Below are positions 42,285-51,559 of a DNA stretch of 64,000 nucleotides, in pieces. The DNA comes from CFX2 sp014338005 (GTDB lineage: Bacteria > Chloroflexota > Anaerolineae > Aggregatilineales > Phototrophicaceae). A program made the position numbers and the translations under genes. The stretch lies in contig SZPE01000011.1 in NCBI GenBank assembly GCA_030263555.1, forward strand, positions 1 through 64,000, written 5' to 3'. How positions within the stretch are numbered: position 1 is the stretch's first letter; every line of letters starts with the position of its first letter. The notes under the pieces are model-generated. The model had not been told where the DNA came from and did not search any database. It was given only the letters and a program-made list of their open reading frames with translations.

Positions 42285-43631
42285 ATGGCCTCAGAAGAAA
42301 ACCTGATTACCGAACTGGAAAATCGTTTGAACGACTTCGACGCGGCAGCCCGTGCGGAGGCGCTGGCGGAACTGGCCGCGCTGGCGCAGCGGGGCGCAGT
42401 CGCTTTCGAGCCGCCCCGCGAGGCCGCCAACCTGCACTGCCACACCTTTTTTTCGTTTAACGCTTACGGTTATTCACCCTCGGCGCTGGCCTGGCTGGCG
42501 AAACGGCGCGGTTACGCCGCGATGGGCATTGTGGATTTTGACGTGCTGGACGCGGTGGATGAATTCCTGGATGCCTGCGAGCTGCTTGGCGTGCGCGGCA
42601 GCGCCGGCATCGAAACGCGCGTGTTTGTGCCGGAGTTCGCCACACGGGAAATTAACTCGCCGGGCGAACCGGGCGTTTATTATCACATGGGCATCGGCTT
42701 CAGCACCGGGCGCGTGTCGGAAACCGGCGCGGCTGTCCTGGCCGACCTGCGGCAGCGTGCCGCGCGGCGCAACCGCCAGATCATCGAGCGCGTGAACGCC
42801 CACCTTGACCCTGTGATGGTGGATTATGAGGCCGACATCCTGCCCCTGACGCCGGGCGGAAACCCCACCGAGCGTCATCTGGTGCTGGCGTATGTGCGCG
42901 CCGCTGCCCAACGTTTCCCCGACCCGACCGGATTCTGGGCCGGCAGGCTGGGTTTGAGCGTCGAGCAGGTGGAAAAGCTGATTGCCGACGCGCCGGCCTT
43001 CCAGAACACCGTCCGCACGAAGCTGATGAAACAGGGCGGCGTGGGTTATGTGCAGCCGGAGTCCGGCATGTTCCCGACGGTTGAAACCTTCCACCAACTG
43101 ATCGAGGACGGCCAGGCTTTACCCTGCGCGACCTGGCTGGACGGCACTTCCGCCGGGGAGCAGGCCATTGGGGAACTGCTGGAACTGTTGATGAACAAAG
43201 GCGCGGTCGCCATGAACATCATCCCCGACCGCAACTGGAACATCGGCGACCCGGAAATGCGCCGCGTGAAGGTGCAGAACCTTTACAACGTGGTGCGCGT
43301 GGCGCAAGACCTGGCGCTGCCGCTGAACGTCGGCACGGAGATGAACAGCTTCGGCCAAAAGCTGGTGGACGACTTCGACGCACCGGAGCTGGCCCCCGTG
43401 CGAGAGGCTTTTATGGACGGCGCGTATTTCATCTACGGGCATACGGTTTTACAGCGCGCCGCCGGGATGGGCTTCCAGAGCGCCTGGGCCAAACAGCATT
43501 TGCCATCCCGCCCGGAGCGGGTGGCGTTTTACACCCGCGCAGGCCGCCGGCTGCCGCCGGGTCCGGCGGGCGCGTTGGGGCTGAACCCTGATTTAACGCC
43601 GGATGATATTTTATCAAAACCCTTTGCGTGA
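42285..43631 (+). CDS. PHP-domain hydrolase
   Basis: A 448-residue protein. The PHP metal-binding start is clear (NLHCHTFFSFNAYGYSPSALAWLAKRRGYAAMGIVDFDVLDAVDEFLDACELLGVRGSAGIETRVF), and later residues include NVGTEMNSFGQKLVDDF and FIYGHTVLQRAAGMGF. PHP proteins are metal-dependent phosphoesterases; here a sugar-phosphate phosphatase is a reasonable guess. The start is ATG 42285 (MASEENLITELE); a GTG at 42204 overlapping the previous stop codon would add 27 residues that look non-conserved. It lies between the isomerase and the SorE-like gene in the same operon. Confidence 0.82.
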   Translation: MASEENLITELENRLNDFDAAARAEALAELAALAQRGAVAFEPPREAANLHCHTFFSFNAYGYSPSALAWLAKRRGYAAMGIVDFDVLDAVDEFLDACELLGVRGSAGIETRVFVPEFATREINSPGEPGVYYHMGIGFSTGRVSETGAAVLADLRQRAARRNRQIIERVNAHLDPVMVDYEADILPLTPGGNPTERHLVLAYVRAAAQRFPDPTGFWAGRLGLSVEQVEKLIADAPAFQNTVRTKLMKQGGVGYVQPESGMFPTVETFHQLIEDGQALPCATWLDGTSAGEQAIGELLELLMNKGAVAMNIIPDRNWNIGDPEMRRVKVQNLYNVVRVAQDLALPLNVGTEMNSFGQKLVDDFDAPELAPVREAFMDGAYFIYGHTVLQRAAGMGFQSAWAKQHLPSRPERVAFYTRAGRRLPPGPAGALGLNPDLTPDDILSKPFA

Positions 43632-43646
43632 GAAGGAGAAGGTGCG

Positions 43647-45359
43647 ATGTCCGAAAAACTGACCGAATACCGCCAGGCGCGCACGCCGCTGCCTGACCAC
43701 AACGTCATCTGGCCGCTGTACGGGGCCGGCTTTGAAAACCTGGGGCGCGACGGCAGGCCGCTGGAAGTTCCCCTGCCGAAAATCGGGCCAGATCAACTGC
43801 TGGTGCGCCACGATGCCTGCGGCATCTGTTTTTCGGACATCAAAGTGATTAAGCTGGGGCAGGATCACCCGCGCATTTACCGGGACATGAAAACCAACCC
43901 GGTCGTTCTGGGGCATGAGGTCGCCATGACGGTCGTGCAGGTGGGCGAAAACCTGCGCGACCGCTATCATGTGGGCGACCGGTTCATCATTCAGGCCGAT
44001 ATTTATGTCGGCGGCGTGGGTTACGCCTACGGTTACGAAATCGAAGGCGGTTTTTCGTGGTACGGCGTCATTGACCAGCGCATCTTAAACGGCGACGAAG
44101 GCAACTATCTGCTGCCCATCCAGCCGGATAAGGGGTATGCCGAAAGCGCCCTGACCGAACCCTGGGCCTGCGTGATCGCGGCTTACCAGCTTGAGTACCG
44201 GACGGCGCTAAAACCCGGCGGCGTGACGTGGATTATCGGCACGACGGCGGATGACCCGCGCCCGTACAGCCTCAGCGCCGGTTTTGACGAACAATCTCAC
44301 CCCGCTAAACTGCTGCTGACGCGCGTCCCCCGCGCCTTTGCGGACGAACTGAAGGCGCGTGCCGAGGCGCTGGGCGTTGAAGTGATGGAAGTGGACGACC
44401 TGAACCAGCCGCCGGTAGAGCAGGTAGATGACATCGTGCTGCTGGGCGCCGACCCGGACGCCATCGAAACCGTCAGCCCGCGCTTGGCGAACTTCGGCGT
44501 TTTCGCCATTGTTGCCGACCGGCCTATGCCGCGTAAGGTGCAGATTGACATCGGGCGCGTGCATTACAACCGCTGGGTTTACGTGGGCGGCACGACGCCG
44601 GACATCGCCCGCGCTTACAGCGACCAGCCGGTGCGGGCGGAAATGAAACCCGGCGGGCGCGCCTGGATGGTGGGCGCTGCCGGCCCGATGGGGCGGATGC
44701 ACGTCCAGCGCGCTGTTCAGGTCGCGGACGGGCCGGCGCTGCTGGTTTGCACCGACGTGAGCCAGCACCGCCTGGACGACCTGTACGACACCTTCGGCGC
44801 GGAAGCCGAAGCCAAAGGCATTCAATTCGTGTGCTTGAACCCCACCACGCCGGAAGGCCGCGAGGCGCTGGCCGCCTTCCAGCAGCAGGGTTTTGATGAT
44901 ATTGTCGTGCTGGCCCCGGTGGCGGCGCTCATCGCCGACTGCGCCAATTACCTGACCCCCGGCGGCGTGATGAACGTGTTCGCCGGCGTGGCGCGCGGCG
45001 TGATGGTCGAAGTAGATGCCAGTGATTTTTACCTGAAGGGCGCGCGTTACATCGGGCAGTCCGGCTCAACCATTCAGGACTTGCGCGCCATGCTCGCCCA
45101 GGGTGAAGCCGGCGTGCTGTCGCGCAACCGGACGGTGGCGGCGGTCGGCTCGTTGAGCGCGTTTAAGGACGGGCTGCGCGCTGTTCAGGACGCCGTTTTC
45201 CCCGGCAAAGTGGTGATTTTCCCGCATATTAAAGACCTGCCGCTGACGCCGATTGAAGACCTGAAAGACCGGCTGCCGACCGTTTACGCCCTGCTGAAAG
45301 ACGGCCACGAGTGGACGGTGGAAGCCGAAGAAGAATTTCTGAAGATCATGCTGCCGTAG
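43647..45359 (+). CDS. SorE-like zinc-type alcohol dehydrogenase with an extra Rossmann-like domain
   Basis: A 570-residue medium-chain dehydrogenase. The N-terminal catalytic domain has LVRHDACGICFSDIKV (zinc Cys), LGHEVAMTVVQVG, and EPWACVIAAYQ. Two successive nucleotide-binding-like units follow: a degenerate one (about 195-320, WIIGTTADDP...LLTRV...VDDIVLLGADPDAI) and a canonical one (about 335-480, AWMVGAAGPMGRMHVQRA). L-sorbose-1-phosphate reductases and usual MDR enzymes are about 340-415 residues, so the first unit is an insertion or duplication. It probably oxidises or reduces a ketose or polyol, phosphorylated or free. It starts 15 bp after the PHP gene. Confidence 0.85.
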   Translation: MSEKLTEYRQARTPLPDHNVIWPLYGAGFENLGRDGRPLEVPLPKIGPDQLLVRHDACGICFSDIKVIKLGQDHPRIYRDMKTNPVVLGHEVAMTVVQVGENLRDRYHVGDRFIIQADIYVGGVGYAYGYEIEGGFSWYGVIDQRILNGDEGNYLLPIQPDKGYAESALTEPWACVIAAYQLEYRTALKPGGVTWIIGTTADDPRPYSLSAGFDEQSHPAKLLLTRVPRAFADELKARAEALGVEVMEVDDLNQPPVEQVDDIVLLGADPDAIETVSPRLANFGVFAIVADRPMPRKVQIDIGRVHYNRWVYVGGTTPDIARAYSDQPVRAEMKPGGRAWMVGAAGPMGRMHVQRAVQVADGPALLVCTDVSQHRLDDLYDTFGAEAEAKGIQFVCLNPTTPEGREALAAFQQQGFDDIVVLAPVAALIADCANYLTPGGVMNVFAGVARGVMVEVDASDFYLKGARYIGQSGSTIQDLRAMLAQGEAGVLSRNRTVAAVGSLSAFKDGLRAVQDAVFPGKVVIFPHIKDLPLTPIEDLKDRLPTVYALLKDGHEWTVEAEEEFLKIMLP

Positions 45360-45370
45360 GAGAAACGCCG

Positions 45371-46171
45371 ATGAGCAGGACACTCGAAAATAAAATCGCC
45401 ATTGTGACCGGCGGCGCACAGGGGCTGGGGCAGGCCATCTGCCGGCGGCTGGCCGCCGAAGGCTGCCATGTGCTGGTGGCCGACCTGAACGAAACCGCCG
45501 CCCAGGAAACCGCCGCGCTGATCGAAACCGAACAGGCGGCTGCCGGACGCCGCGCCATCGGCCTGAAAGTGGATGTGACGAAGGAAGATCAGGTCGCCGC
45601 GCTGGTAGACCGCGCCGTGTCGGAGTTCGGGCGGCTGGATATTCTGGTGGCGAACGCCGGCATCCTCATTTCCGGCGAGGTGGAAACGTTCCCGGCAGAG
45701 AAGTGGCGCGCCGTGATCGAGGTGAACTTGGTGGGGTACTTCCTAGCGGCCAAACACGCCGCGCGGGTGATGAAACCCCAGGGCAGCGGCGTCATCCTCC
45801 AGATCAACTCGAAGTCCGGCAAAAAGGGCAGTTTTAAAAATTCGGCTTACGCGGCCTCCAAGTTTGGCGGCATCGGCCTGACGCAAAGCCTGGCGCTGGA
45901 ACTGGCCGAATACGGCGTGCGCGTTAACTCCATCTGCCCCGGCAACCTGCTGGACAGCCCCCTGTGGGTGGATTCGCTGTACAAACAGTACGCGCAGCGG
46001 TGGGGCATCACCGAGGAGCAGGTGCGCCAGAAATACATAGATGAAGTGCCGATGAAACGCGGCTGCACCTATACCGACGTGACCAACGTGCTGGTGTTCC
46101 TGGCCTCCGACCAGGCCAGCTATATGACCGGCCAGGCCATTAACGTGACCGGCGGCCAGGAAATGCGCTGA
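45371..46171 (+). CDS. Short-chain dehydrogenase similar to sorbitol-6-phosphate 2-dehydrogenase
   Basis: A 266-residue classical SDR. The NAD-binding motif is VTGGAQGLGQAICRRLA, followed by NAG. The active-site tetrad is visible: Ser in ILQINSKSGKKGSF and Y-AA-S-K in YAASKFGGIGLTQS. The stretch INSKSGK...SKFGGIGLTQSLALELAEYGV through VPMKRGCTYTDVTNVLVFLAS, and a C-terminal YMTGQAINVTGGQ, closely follow E. coli SrlD. It is therefore a polyol or polyol-phosphate 2-dehydrogenase. AGGAG lies 8 bases before ATG 45371. It sits between the SorE-like and mannitol-dehydrogenase-family genes. Confidence 0.92.
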   Translation: MSRTLENKIAIVTGGAQGLGQAICRRLAAEGCHVLVADLNETAAQETAALIETEQAAAGRRAIGLKVDVTKEDQVAALVDRAVSEFGRLDILVANAGILISGEVETFPAEKWRAVIEVNLVGYFLAAKHAARVMKPQGSGVILQINSKSGKKGSFKNSAYAASKFGGIGLTQSLALELAEYGVRVNSICPGNLLDSPLWVDSLYKQYAQRWGITEEQVRQKYIDEVPMKRGCTYTDVTNVLVFLASDQASYMTGQAINVTGGQEMR

Positions 46172-46173
46172 CG

Positions 46174-47463
46174 ATGGCGCTGGACGGCACGCGCACTTAC
46201 GTTGGTTTTGGCTTCGGCGCTATCCAGGCCGGGTTGTTTTTGTACGAGGCGTTTCAGTCCGGGGCGTTCCGCCGGCTGGTGGCTGCCGAGGTGATGCCGG
46301 ATGTGGTGGCTGCCGTGCGCCGGTCAGCCGGAAATTTTACGGTCAACATCGCCCACGCCGACCGGGTGGAACATGCCCGGTTCGGCCCGGTGCAGATCGA
46401 AGACCCGGCGCAGGAAGCCGACCGGGAGCGCCTGATTGAAGCCCTGGCGGAAGCCGACGAAATCGGCACAGCAGTCCCCAGCGTGGCGTTTTACGACTCG
46501 CCGGGGCCGGGCAGTCTGCACCGCATCCTGGCGTCGGGGCTGCGGCGCAAAGCGGCGGTGGGCGGCCCGCGCGCGGTGGTTTATGCCGCCGAAAACCACA
46601 ACCACGCCGCCGAAATCCTGGAAGCGAAGGTGATGGCGGAAATCCCCGAAGCCGAACGCGAGGCGGTGGGGGGCAGGGTGCGCTTTTTGAACACCGTAAT
46701 CGGCAAGATGAGCGGCGTCGTCGCCGAGGCGGATGAAATCGAGGCCGCCGGGTTGACCCCGGTCACGCCGGGAAGCCCGCGCGCTTTTCTGGTGGAAGCC
46801 TTCAACCGCATCCTTATCTCGCGGATTCATTTCGAGATGCCGTTCGCGCGGGGAATCGCGGTTTTTGAGGAAAAAGACGACCTGCTGCCGTTCGAGGAGG
46901 CCAAACTGTACGGCCACAACGCCACGCACGCCCTGGCGGCCTACCTGGCGATGGCGCGCGGTCTGGCGCGAATCGCCGATCTACCGGCGGCGGACGGCCT
47001 CCTGCCGTTTATCCGGGCGGCTTTTATCGAAGAATCCGGGACGGCGCTGATCCGCAAGCACGCCGGGGTTGACCCGCTGTTCACGCCGGAGGGCTATCAG
47101 GCCTTTGCCGACGATCTGCTCCGGCGTATGACCAACCCCTACCTGCGCGATACGGCGGAGCGTGTCGGGCGCGACCCGGCGCGCAAGCTCGGTTGGGACG
47201 ACCGTTTGATCGGCACGATGCGGGTGGCGCTGCGCCAGGGTGTGATCCCGCGCCGTTACGCGATGGGCGCGGCGGCGGCGCTGGCGGCCCTGCGTCCCGA
47301 TGCAGCGGGCGTGCCTGCCGGAACGCTGCTCGACCCGCTGTGGCGCGACGCGCAGCCCGAACCGGCGGAGCGCCAGGCCGTGCTGGAGTTGATCGAAAAG
47401 GGACGGGTACGGCTGCGGCAGTGGGCCGCTTCCGGCTTTCCGCCCGCCGCGCTCGGTTTTTAA
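46174..47463 (+). CDS. Mannitol dehydrogenase family (polyol dehydrogenase) protein
   Basis: A 429-residue PSLDR-type enzyme. The N-terminal nucleotide motif is YVGFGFGAIQAGLFL. The central active-site segment EEAKLYGHNATHALAAYLA corresponds to the conserved K-x-N-x-x-H of MtlD/mannitol 2-dehydrogenases, and AENHNHAAEIL is like the family's ENHxxAA segment. It is probably an NAD-dependent oxidation of a polyol or reduction of a ketose or uronate. The ATG is 2 bp after the SDR gene. It is the last gene of the operon, ending at a bidirectional terminator. Confidence 0.88.
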   Translation: MALDGTRTYVGFGFGAIQAGLFLYEAFQSGAFRRLVAAEVMPDVVAAVRRSAGNFTVNIAHADRVEHARFGPVQIEDPAQEADRERLIEALAEADEIGTAVPSVAFYDSPGPGSLHRILASGLRRKAAVGGPRAVVYAAENHNHAAEILEAKVMAEIPEAEREAVGGRVRFLNTVIGKMSGVVAEADEIEAAGLTPVTPGSPRAFLVEAFNRILISRIHFEMPFARGIAVFEEKDDLLPFEEAKLYGHNATHALAAYLAMARGLARIADLPAADGLLPFIRAAFIEESGTALIRKHAGVDPLFTPEGYQAFADDLLRRMTNPYLRDTAERVGRDPARKLGWDDRLIGTMRVALRQGVIPRRYAMGAAAALAALRPDAAGVPAGTLLDPLWRDAQPEPAERQAVLELIEKGRVRLRQWAASGFPPAALGF

Positions 47464-47467
47464 GCGC

Positions 47468-47510
47468 AAAAAAGAGGCTGCCCATCGCTGGACAGCCTCT
47501 TTAATTTTAT
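47468..47510. terminator. Bidirectional terminator between converging operons
   Basis: AAAGAGGCTG (47471-47480) pairs with CAGCCTCTTT (47493-47502), with an A-tract before and AATTTTATT after. The stem therefore carries a U-tract in both directions. It separates the catabolic operon from the ABC importer genes. Confidence 0.88.
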
Positions 47511-47526
47511 TCAAGCCCCGCCGGTT

Positions 47527-48546
47527 TTATTCGTACAGCAGCGGCGCAATTTCTTCCGAGTCAATGTTAGTGGCGTCGTACCAGTGGAAGCCGGTGTCAA
47601 TTTCAGGGTCCAGCTCTTCGCCGCGCAGCGCCTTGACGGCGGCCTCAACCGACTTGTAGCCGATGCCGATCGGGTCCTGGGTGATAGCGCCCGCCTGGAT
47701 GCCGGAGATGATGGCGTCTATCTGCTGTTTGCCAGAGTCGTAGCCGATCACCACCAGGTCGCCTTCCATGCCCAGTTCAACCACCGCGTTCAGCACGCCG
47801 ATGATCGAGCCTTCGTTCGCGCCGAAGAAGCCCTTCAGGTTCGGGTGCGCCAGGATGATGGCTTTAGCGAGGTCGGTGGATTTCAGGTGGTCGCCGGCGC
47901 CGTACTGGACATCCACAACCGTGATGTCGGGGTAGGCTTCGGCAATCCGCTCGGTGAAGCCGGCCACGCGGTCAATGCCGGTGCGGCTGGTCTGGTCGTG
48001 GGCGATGACGGCCACTTCGCCAGCGCCGCCGATCAGTTCGGCCATCTTGTCGGCAGCCATCGCGGCGGCGGCGACGTTGTTGGTGGCGGCGGTCGTCAGC
48101 GGGATGTCGCTGTCCACGCCGGAGTCGAAGGCGATCACGGGGATGCCCTCTTCCTGGGCGCGTTCCAGCAGCGGGATGGCGGCTTTGCTGTCCAGGGCGG
48201 CGAATACCAGCGCGTCAGGCTGTTTGTCGAGCGCGGTTTGCAGCATTTCCATCTGCTTGTCTACCATCGCCTCGGTTTCCGGGCCTTCAAAGGTCACGGT
48301 CACGCCGCAGTCCTCGGCTGCTTTCTCGGCGCCGGCTTTCACCGCTTGCCAGAACTGGTGCTGGAAGCCCTTCGAGATCACCGGGATGTAAATATCCAGC
48401 GCGGCCATCTCTTCCCGAACTTCTTCGGTGCAGTAGGGGGTTTCTTCTTCCATCGCCGGTTCTTCGGTCGCTTCCTGGGCATAGACCATGCCCACGACCA
48501 GCAGCAGGGACATCATCAGCAGGAAAAGTTTGGTAAAGGTCTTCAT
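47527..48546 (-). CDS. Sugar ABC transporter substrate-binding protein (RbsB-like)
   Basis: A 339-residue protein. The signal peptide ends near VYAQEA, followed by an acidic linker. The Peripla_BP_4 fold follows: LDIYIPVISKGFQHQFWQAVKAGAEKAAEDCGV, ALVFAALDSKAAIPLLERAQEEGIPVIAFDSGVDSD, NNVAAAAMAADKMAELIGGAGEVAVI, FFGANEGSIIGVLNAV and VVIGYDSGKQQIDAI. It binds a monosaccharide or polyol outside the cell. AGGAG lies upstream of the ATG. It is the last gene of the LacI-ATPase-permease-SBP series, 224 bp after the permease. Confidence 0.93.
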   Translation of the reverse strand: MKTFTKLFLLMMSLLLVVGMVYAQEATEEPAMEEETPYCTEEVREEMAALDIYIPVISKGFQHQFWQAVKAGAEKAAEDCGVTVTFEGPETEAMVDKQMEMLQTALDKQPDALVFAALDSKAAIPLLERAQEEGIPVIAFDSGVDSDIPLTTAATNNVAAAAMAADKMAELIGGAGEVAVIAHDQTSRTGIDRVAGFTERIAEAYPDITVVDVQYGAGDHLKSTDLAKAIILAHPNLKGFFGANEGSIIGVLNAVVELGMEGDLVVIGYDSGKQQIDAIISGIQAGAITQDPIGIGYKSVEAAVKALRGEELDPEIDTGFHWYDATNIDSEEIAPLLYE

Positions 48547-48718
48547 TACAAATCTCCTGTTTATTTAGTGAAAGCTGAACGAATACTTACACGTGCAGGT
48601 TTTGCATCCCGTTTCGGGGTTCGGCCAGCCGCCAGACGGCGAACCTTTGAAGTCCGTCCCGCGCCGGGTATCGCGGGCGCGCCCCATCAGCCTCCTCTCT
48701 TTTGCCGGTGTAAATATG

Positions 48719-48737
48719 GTTAAGCTGCGCGCTTAAC
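48719..48737. other. Inverted repeat in the permease-SBP gap
   Basis: GTTAAGC (48719-48725) pairs with GCTTAAC (48731-48737) across TGCGC, with ATGG/CCAT outside. There is no T-tract. It lies in the 224-bp gap 48547-48770, which has no gene. It may be an mRNA-processing or stability stem that lets the SBP be made in excess of the permease. This is speculative. Confidence 0.35.
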
Positions 48738-48770
48738 GGCCATAATCAGGTATGCCGCCGGCCAGCTCAG

Positions 48771-49781
48771 CTACGATTTGCGGCGGCGGAGAATGTCCAG
48801 ATAAACGGCCAGGATGACAATCGCGCCTGTCACCACCGTCTGCCATTCCTGCGGCACGGACAGGATACGCAGGCCGTTGACCAGGACGCTCATCACAAAA
48901 GCGCCGATGATCGTCCCCATGATCGTGCCTTCGCCGCCGCTGAGGGATGTTCCCCCGATGACGACGGCGGCAATCGCGTCCAGTTCGTAACCCTGTCCCA
49001 GCGCGGGCTGTGCCGAATTGAGCCGCGAGGCCATCATCACGCCGCCCAGGCCGGCGAACGTGCCGCCCAGGGCATAAACGGCGATCTTCCAGCGGGCTAC
49101 GTTGACGCCGGAAAGCCGGGTGGCTTCTTCGTTGCTGCCCAGCGCGAAGGTGTACCGGCCCAGAATGGTGCGCCCCAGGATGAAACTGGCGACAAAAGCC
49201 GCGCCGAACAAAAACAGCACGGCGTTGGGTATCTGCAATACCTGAACCTGCGGGAAAATAGACCCCAGCGCCGACCCCATCACGATCTGGCGAAATTCGG
49301 GGGTATCGTTGAAATAAATCGGCTTCAGGTTAGAAATAACCAGCGACAGCCCTTTGGCGACGTACATCATGCCCAGCGTGGCGATGAAGGGCGGTATCTT
49401 CATCTTGGCGATGACCACGCCGTTGATGAAACCGGCGAACGCCCCGGTGGCGATGCCGCCGATCAGGCCTATGGGAATCGGAAGCTGCCAGAAGGTGATG
49501 AATACGCCGGTCATAACGGCGGAGAACGTCATCACCGTACCGATGGACAGGTCAATGCCGCCGGTGATGATGACAAACGTCACGCCCAGCGCCAGGACGC
49601 CGTTAACGGCGGTGGCAAGCAAAATGCCGATGATATTGTTGAACTGCAAAAAGTTCGGCGATGCCAGCGAAAAAACGACGATGAGAACGATCAGCGCCGC
49701 GAACGCCAGGATGCGCTGGGTGGCATCTGAACGGAACAGCGAACGCGGCAGGGCTTTGGGGGTGGCAACCGAAATATCCAT
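48771..49781 (-). CDS. Sugar ABC transporter permease (RbsC-like)
   Basis: A 336-residue polytopic protein with eight to ten TM helices and BPD_transp_2 motifs: ALGVTFVIITGGIDLSIGTVM, FINGVVIAKMKIPPFIATLGMMYVAKGLSLV, FALGSNEEATRLSGVNVARWKIAVYALGG and DAIAAVVIGGTSLSGGEGTIMGTIIGA (EAA-type loop). It forms the membrane channel with the SBP and ATPase. It starts 5 bp after the ATPase gene. Confidence 0.94.
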   Translation of the reverse strand: MDISVATPKALPRSLFRSDATQRILAFAALIVLIVVFSLASPNFLQFNNIIGILLATAVNGVLALGVTFVIITGGIDLSIGTVMTFSAVMTGVFITFWQLPIPIGLIGGIATGAFAGFINGVVIAKMKIPPFIATLGMMYVAKGLSLVISNLKPIYFNDTPEFRQIVMGSALGSIFPQVQVLQIPNAVLFLFGAAFVASFILGRTILGRYTFALGSNEEATRLSGVNVARWKIAVYALGGTFAGLGGVMMASRLNSAQPALGQGYELDAIAAVVIGGTSLSGGEGTIMGTIIGAFVMSVLVNGLRILSVPQEWQTVVTGAIVILAVYLDILRRRKS

Positions 49782-49786
49782 AGTTC

Positions 49787-51346
49787 TTAAACATTCCCCA
49801 CTTCACTATAAGCAGCCGGAACGGGCGCGTCATCGGTCTGGATAAGGCCGCCGCGTTCGGTGGCGTATTTCATGATCTTTTCCTGGGTGGCTTCGGCGCT
49901 GCTCAGTTCGCCGGTAATGCGCCCCTCGCACATCACGATGATCCGGTGGCTCATCCGCAGGATTTCCGGCAGTTCGGACGAAATCATGATGATGGATTTA
50001 CCCTGGTGCGCCAGGTCGTTGAGCAGTTTGTAGATTTCGCTTTTCGCGCCCACGTCAATACCGCGCGTCGGCTCGTCGAAAATCAAAATGTCGGTATCGG
50101 CGATCAGCCATTTGGCGACCACCAGTTTTTGCTGGTTGCCGCCGGAAAGATTTTTGACCTTCTGTTTGAGGCTGGGCGTTTTGATGGACAGCGTTCTAAC
50201 GAACTCCTCGGCGGTTATGCGCGTCCGGCTGTAGTTGACCACGCCTAAAAAGCCCAGGAACTTCCTGAAGGCGGCCAGCACTACGTTGGCTTCCACGTCC
50301 ATGCCCAGCGTCAGGCCGTAGCGTTTTCGATCTTCGGACAGATAGCCGATGCCATGCCGGACGGCATCGCTGGGGCTTTTGATATGGACTTTTTGGCCCT
50401 GGATATAAATTTCGCCGGTATCAATCGGGTCGGCGCCAAAAATCGCCCGCGCGACCTCGGTGCGCCCCGCGCCCATCAGCCCGGCAAAACCCAGGATTTC
50501 GCCGCGTTTGAGGTAAAAGTTAATATCCTTCAACACGCGGCCCCGGTTGAGGTTTTTTACCTCCAGCACCTTATCCTGCTGGCCGTTCTGGGGGATGTCC
50601 GGCGCGGCTTCATAAATCGTCCGCCCCACCATCATGCGGATGATTTCATCCCGGTTGGTTTCGGCGGTATTCACCGTCCCCACGTACTGCCCGTCGCGCA
50701 TCACGGTCACGCGGTCGGAGATCATGAACAGCTCCTCCAGCCGGTGCGTGATATACACCGTGCCGACGCCCTGTTCGCGCAGCCGCCGGATGATGTGGAA
50801 AAGCTCGTCAATCTCCGCTTCGGTCAGCGCCGCCGTCGGCTCGTCCATAATCAGCACTTCGGAGTTGAAGGACAGCGCCTTGGCGATTTCGACCATCTGC
50901 TGTTTGGCAACCGTCAGGTCGGCGACTTTGGTGCGGGGGTCAATTTTGAGGTGCAGCATGTCTAAAAGCTGCTGCGTATTGTCATTGATGGCTTTGTCGT
51001 CCAGCATAAATTTTACGCTCTGGCGCGGTTCGCGCCCGATGAAAATGTTCTGGGCGACCGTGAGGTGGGGCATCAGGTTAAGTTCCTGGTGGATCATGCT
51101 GATGCCTAAAAGCTGTGCCGCGCGGGGGGTATGGATGTCCGCTTCTTTGCCCTTGTAGGTGATGCGGCCAGCGTCCTTCGTATAAACCCCGGCCAGCACT
51201 TTCATCATGGTGGACTTGCCGGCGCCGTTTTCGCCCACCAGGGCGTGAACTTCACCTTTATACAGTTCAAAACGGCATTGAGAGAGCGCGTGAACGCCGG
51301 GAAAGGACTTTTCTATCCCTTCCATCGTCACCAGAATATCGCTCAT
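49787..51346 (-). CDS. Sugar ABC transporter ATPase (RbsA/MglA-like, tandem cassettes)
   Basis: A 519-residue protein with two ABC domains. The first has GENGAGKSTMMKVLAG, LTVAKQQMVEIAKAL and LIMDEPTAALTE. The second has GLMGAGRTEVARAIFG (the degenerate Walker A usual for RbsA C-terminal cassettes), LSGGNQQKLVVAKWL and LIFDEPTRGIDVGAK. It energises import of a monosaccharide or polyol. It is the first transporter gene after lacI-type regulation; an operator-like palindrome lies 157 bp upstream. Confidence 0.95.
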   Translation of the reverse strand: MSDILVTMEGIEKSFPGVHALSQCRFELYKGEVHALVGENGAGKSTMMKVLAGVYTKDAGRITYKGKEADIHTPRAAQLLGISMIHQELNLMPHLTVAQNIFIGREPRQSVKFMLDDKAINDNTQQLLDMLHLKIDPRTKVADLTVAKQQMVEIAKALSFNSEVLIMDEPTAALTEAEIDELFHIIRRLREQGVGTVYITHRLEELFMISDRVTVMRDGQYVGTVNTAETNRDEIIRMMVGRTIYEAAPDIPQNGQQDKVLEVKNLNRGRVLKDINFYLKRGEILGFAGLMGAGRTEVARAIFGADPIDTGEIYIQGQKVHIKSPSDAVRHGIGYLSEDRKRYGLTLGMDVEANVVLAAFRKFLGFLGVVNYSRTRITAEEFVRTLSIKTPSLKQKVKNLSGGNQQKLVVAKWLIADTDILIFDEPTRGIDVGAKSEIYKLLNDLAHQGKSIIMISSELPEILRMSHRIIVMCEGRITGELSSAEATQEKIMKYATERGGLIQTDDAPVPAAYSEVGNV

Positions 51347-51502
51347 CGAAAAATCCTCTAGGCGTTTAAAACCAACATTTTTAGCATTCGGCCCGCCGAA
51401 TGTTTGTAATTATACGGCGCGCCGGTGAAACTACCAAAATCTCGTCCGGGGGGCCGCGCCCCGCAGCATCGTAATATTTAGACCGTCTGCTTAAACTGAT
51501 AA

Positions 51503-51518
51503 CGATAACATGTTACGC
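51503..51518. promoter_or_regulatory. LacI-type operator upstream of the transporter genes
   Basis: CGATAACATGTTACGC is a near-perfect palindrome centred on CATG. A second version lies upstream of the LacI gene itself (52671-52686). On the minus strand TTATCA-16-TAAATA can be drawn overlapping it, so a repressor here could block the ABC operon promoter. The rest of the 213-bp gap (51347-51559) shows no gene. Confidence 0.6.
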
Positions 51519-51559
51519 ATAACCTACCACAAAACCGGCGGCCTGTCAAATGAGACGGC

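Noticed and set aside
47584..48723. 379-codon plus-strand open frame
   Set aside because: Antisense to the RbsB-like gene; His/Val/Gly-rich shadow.
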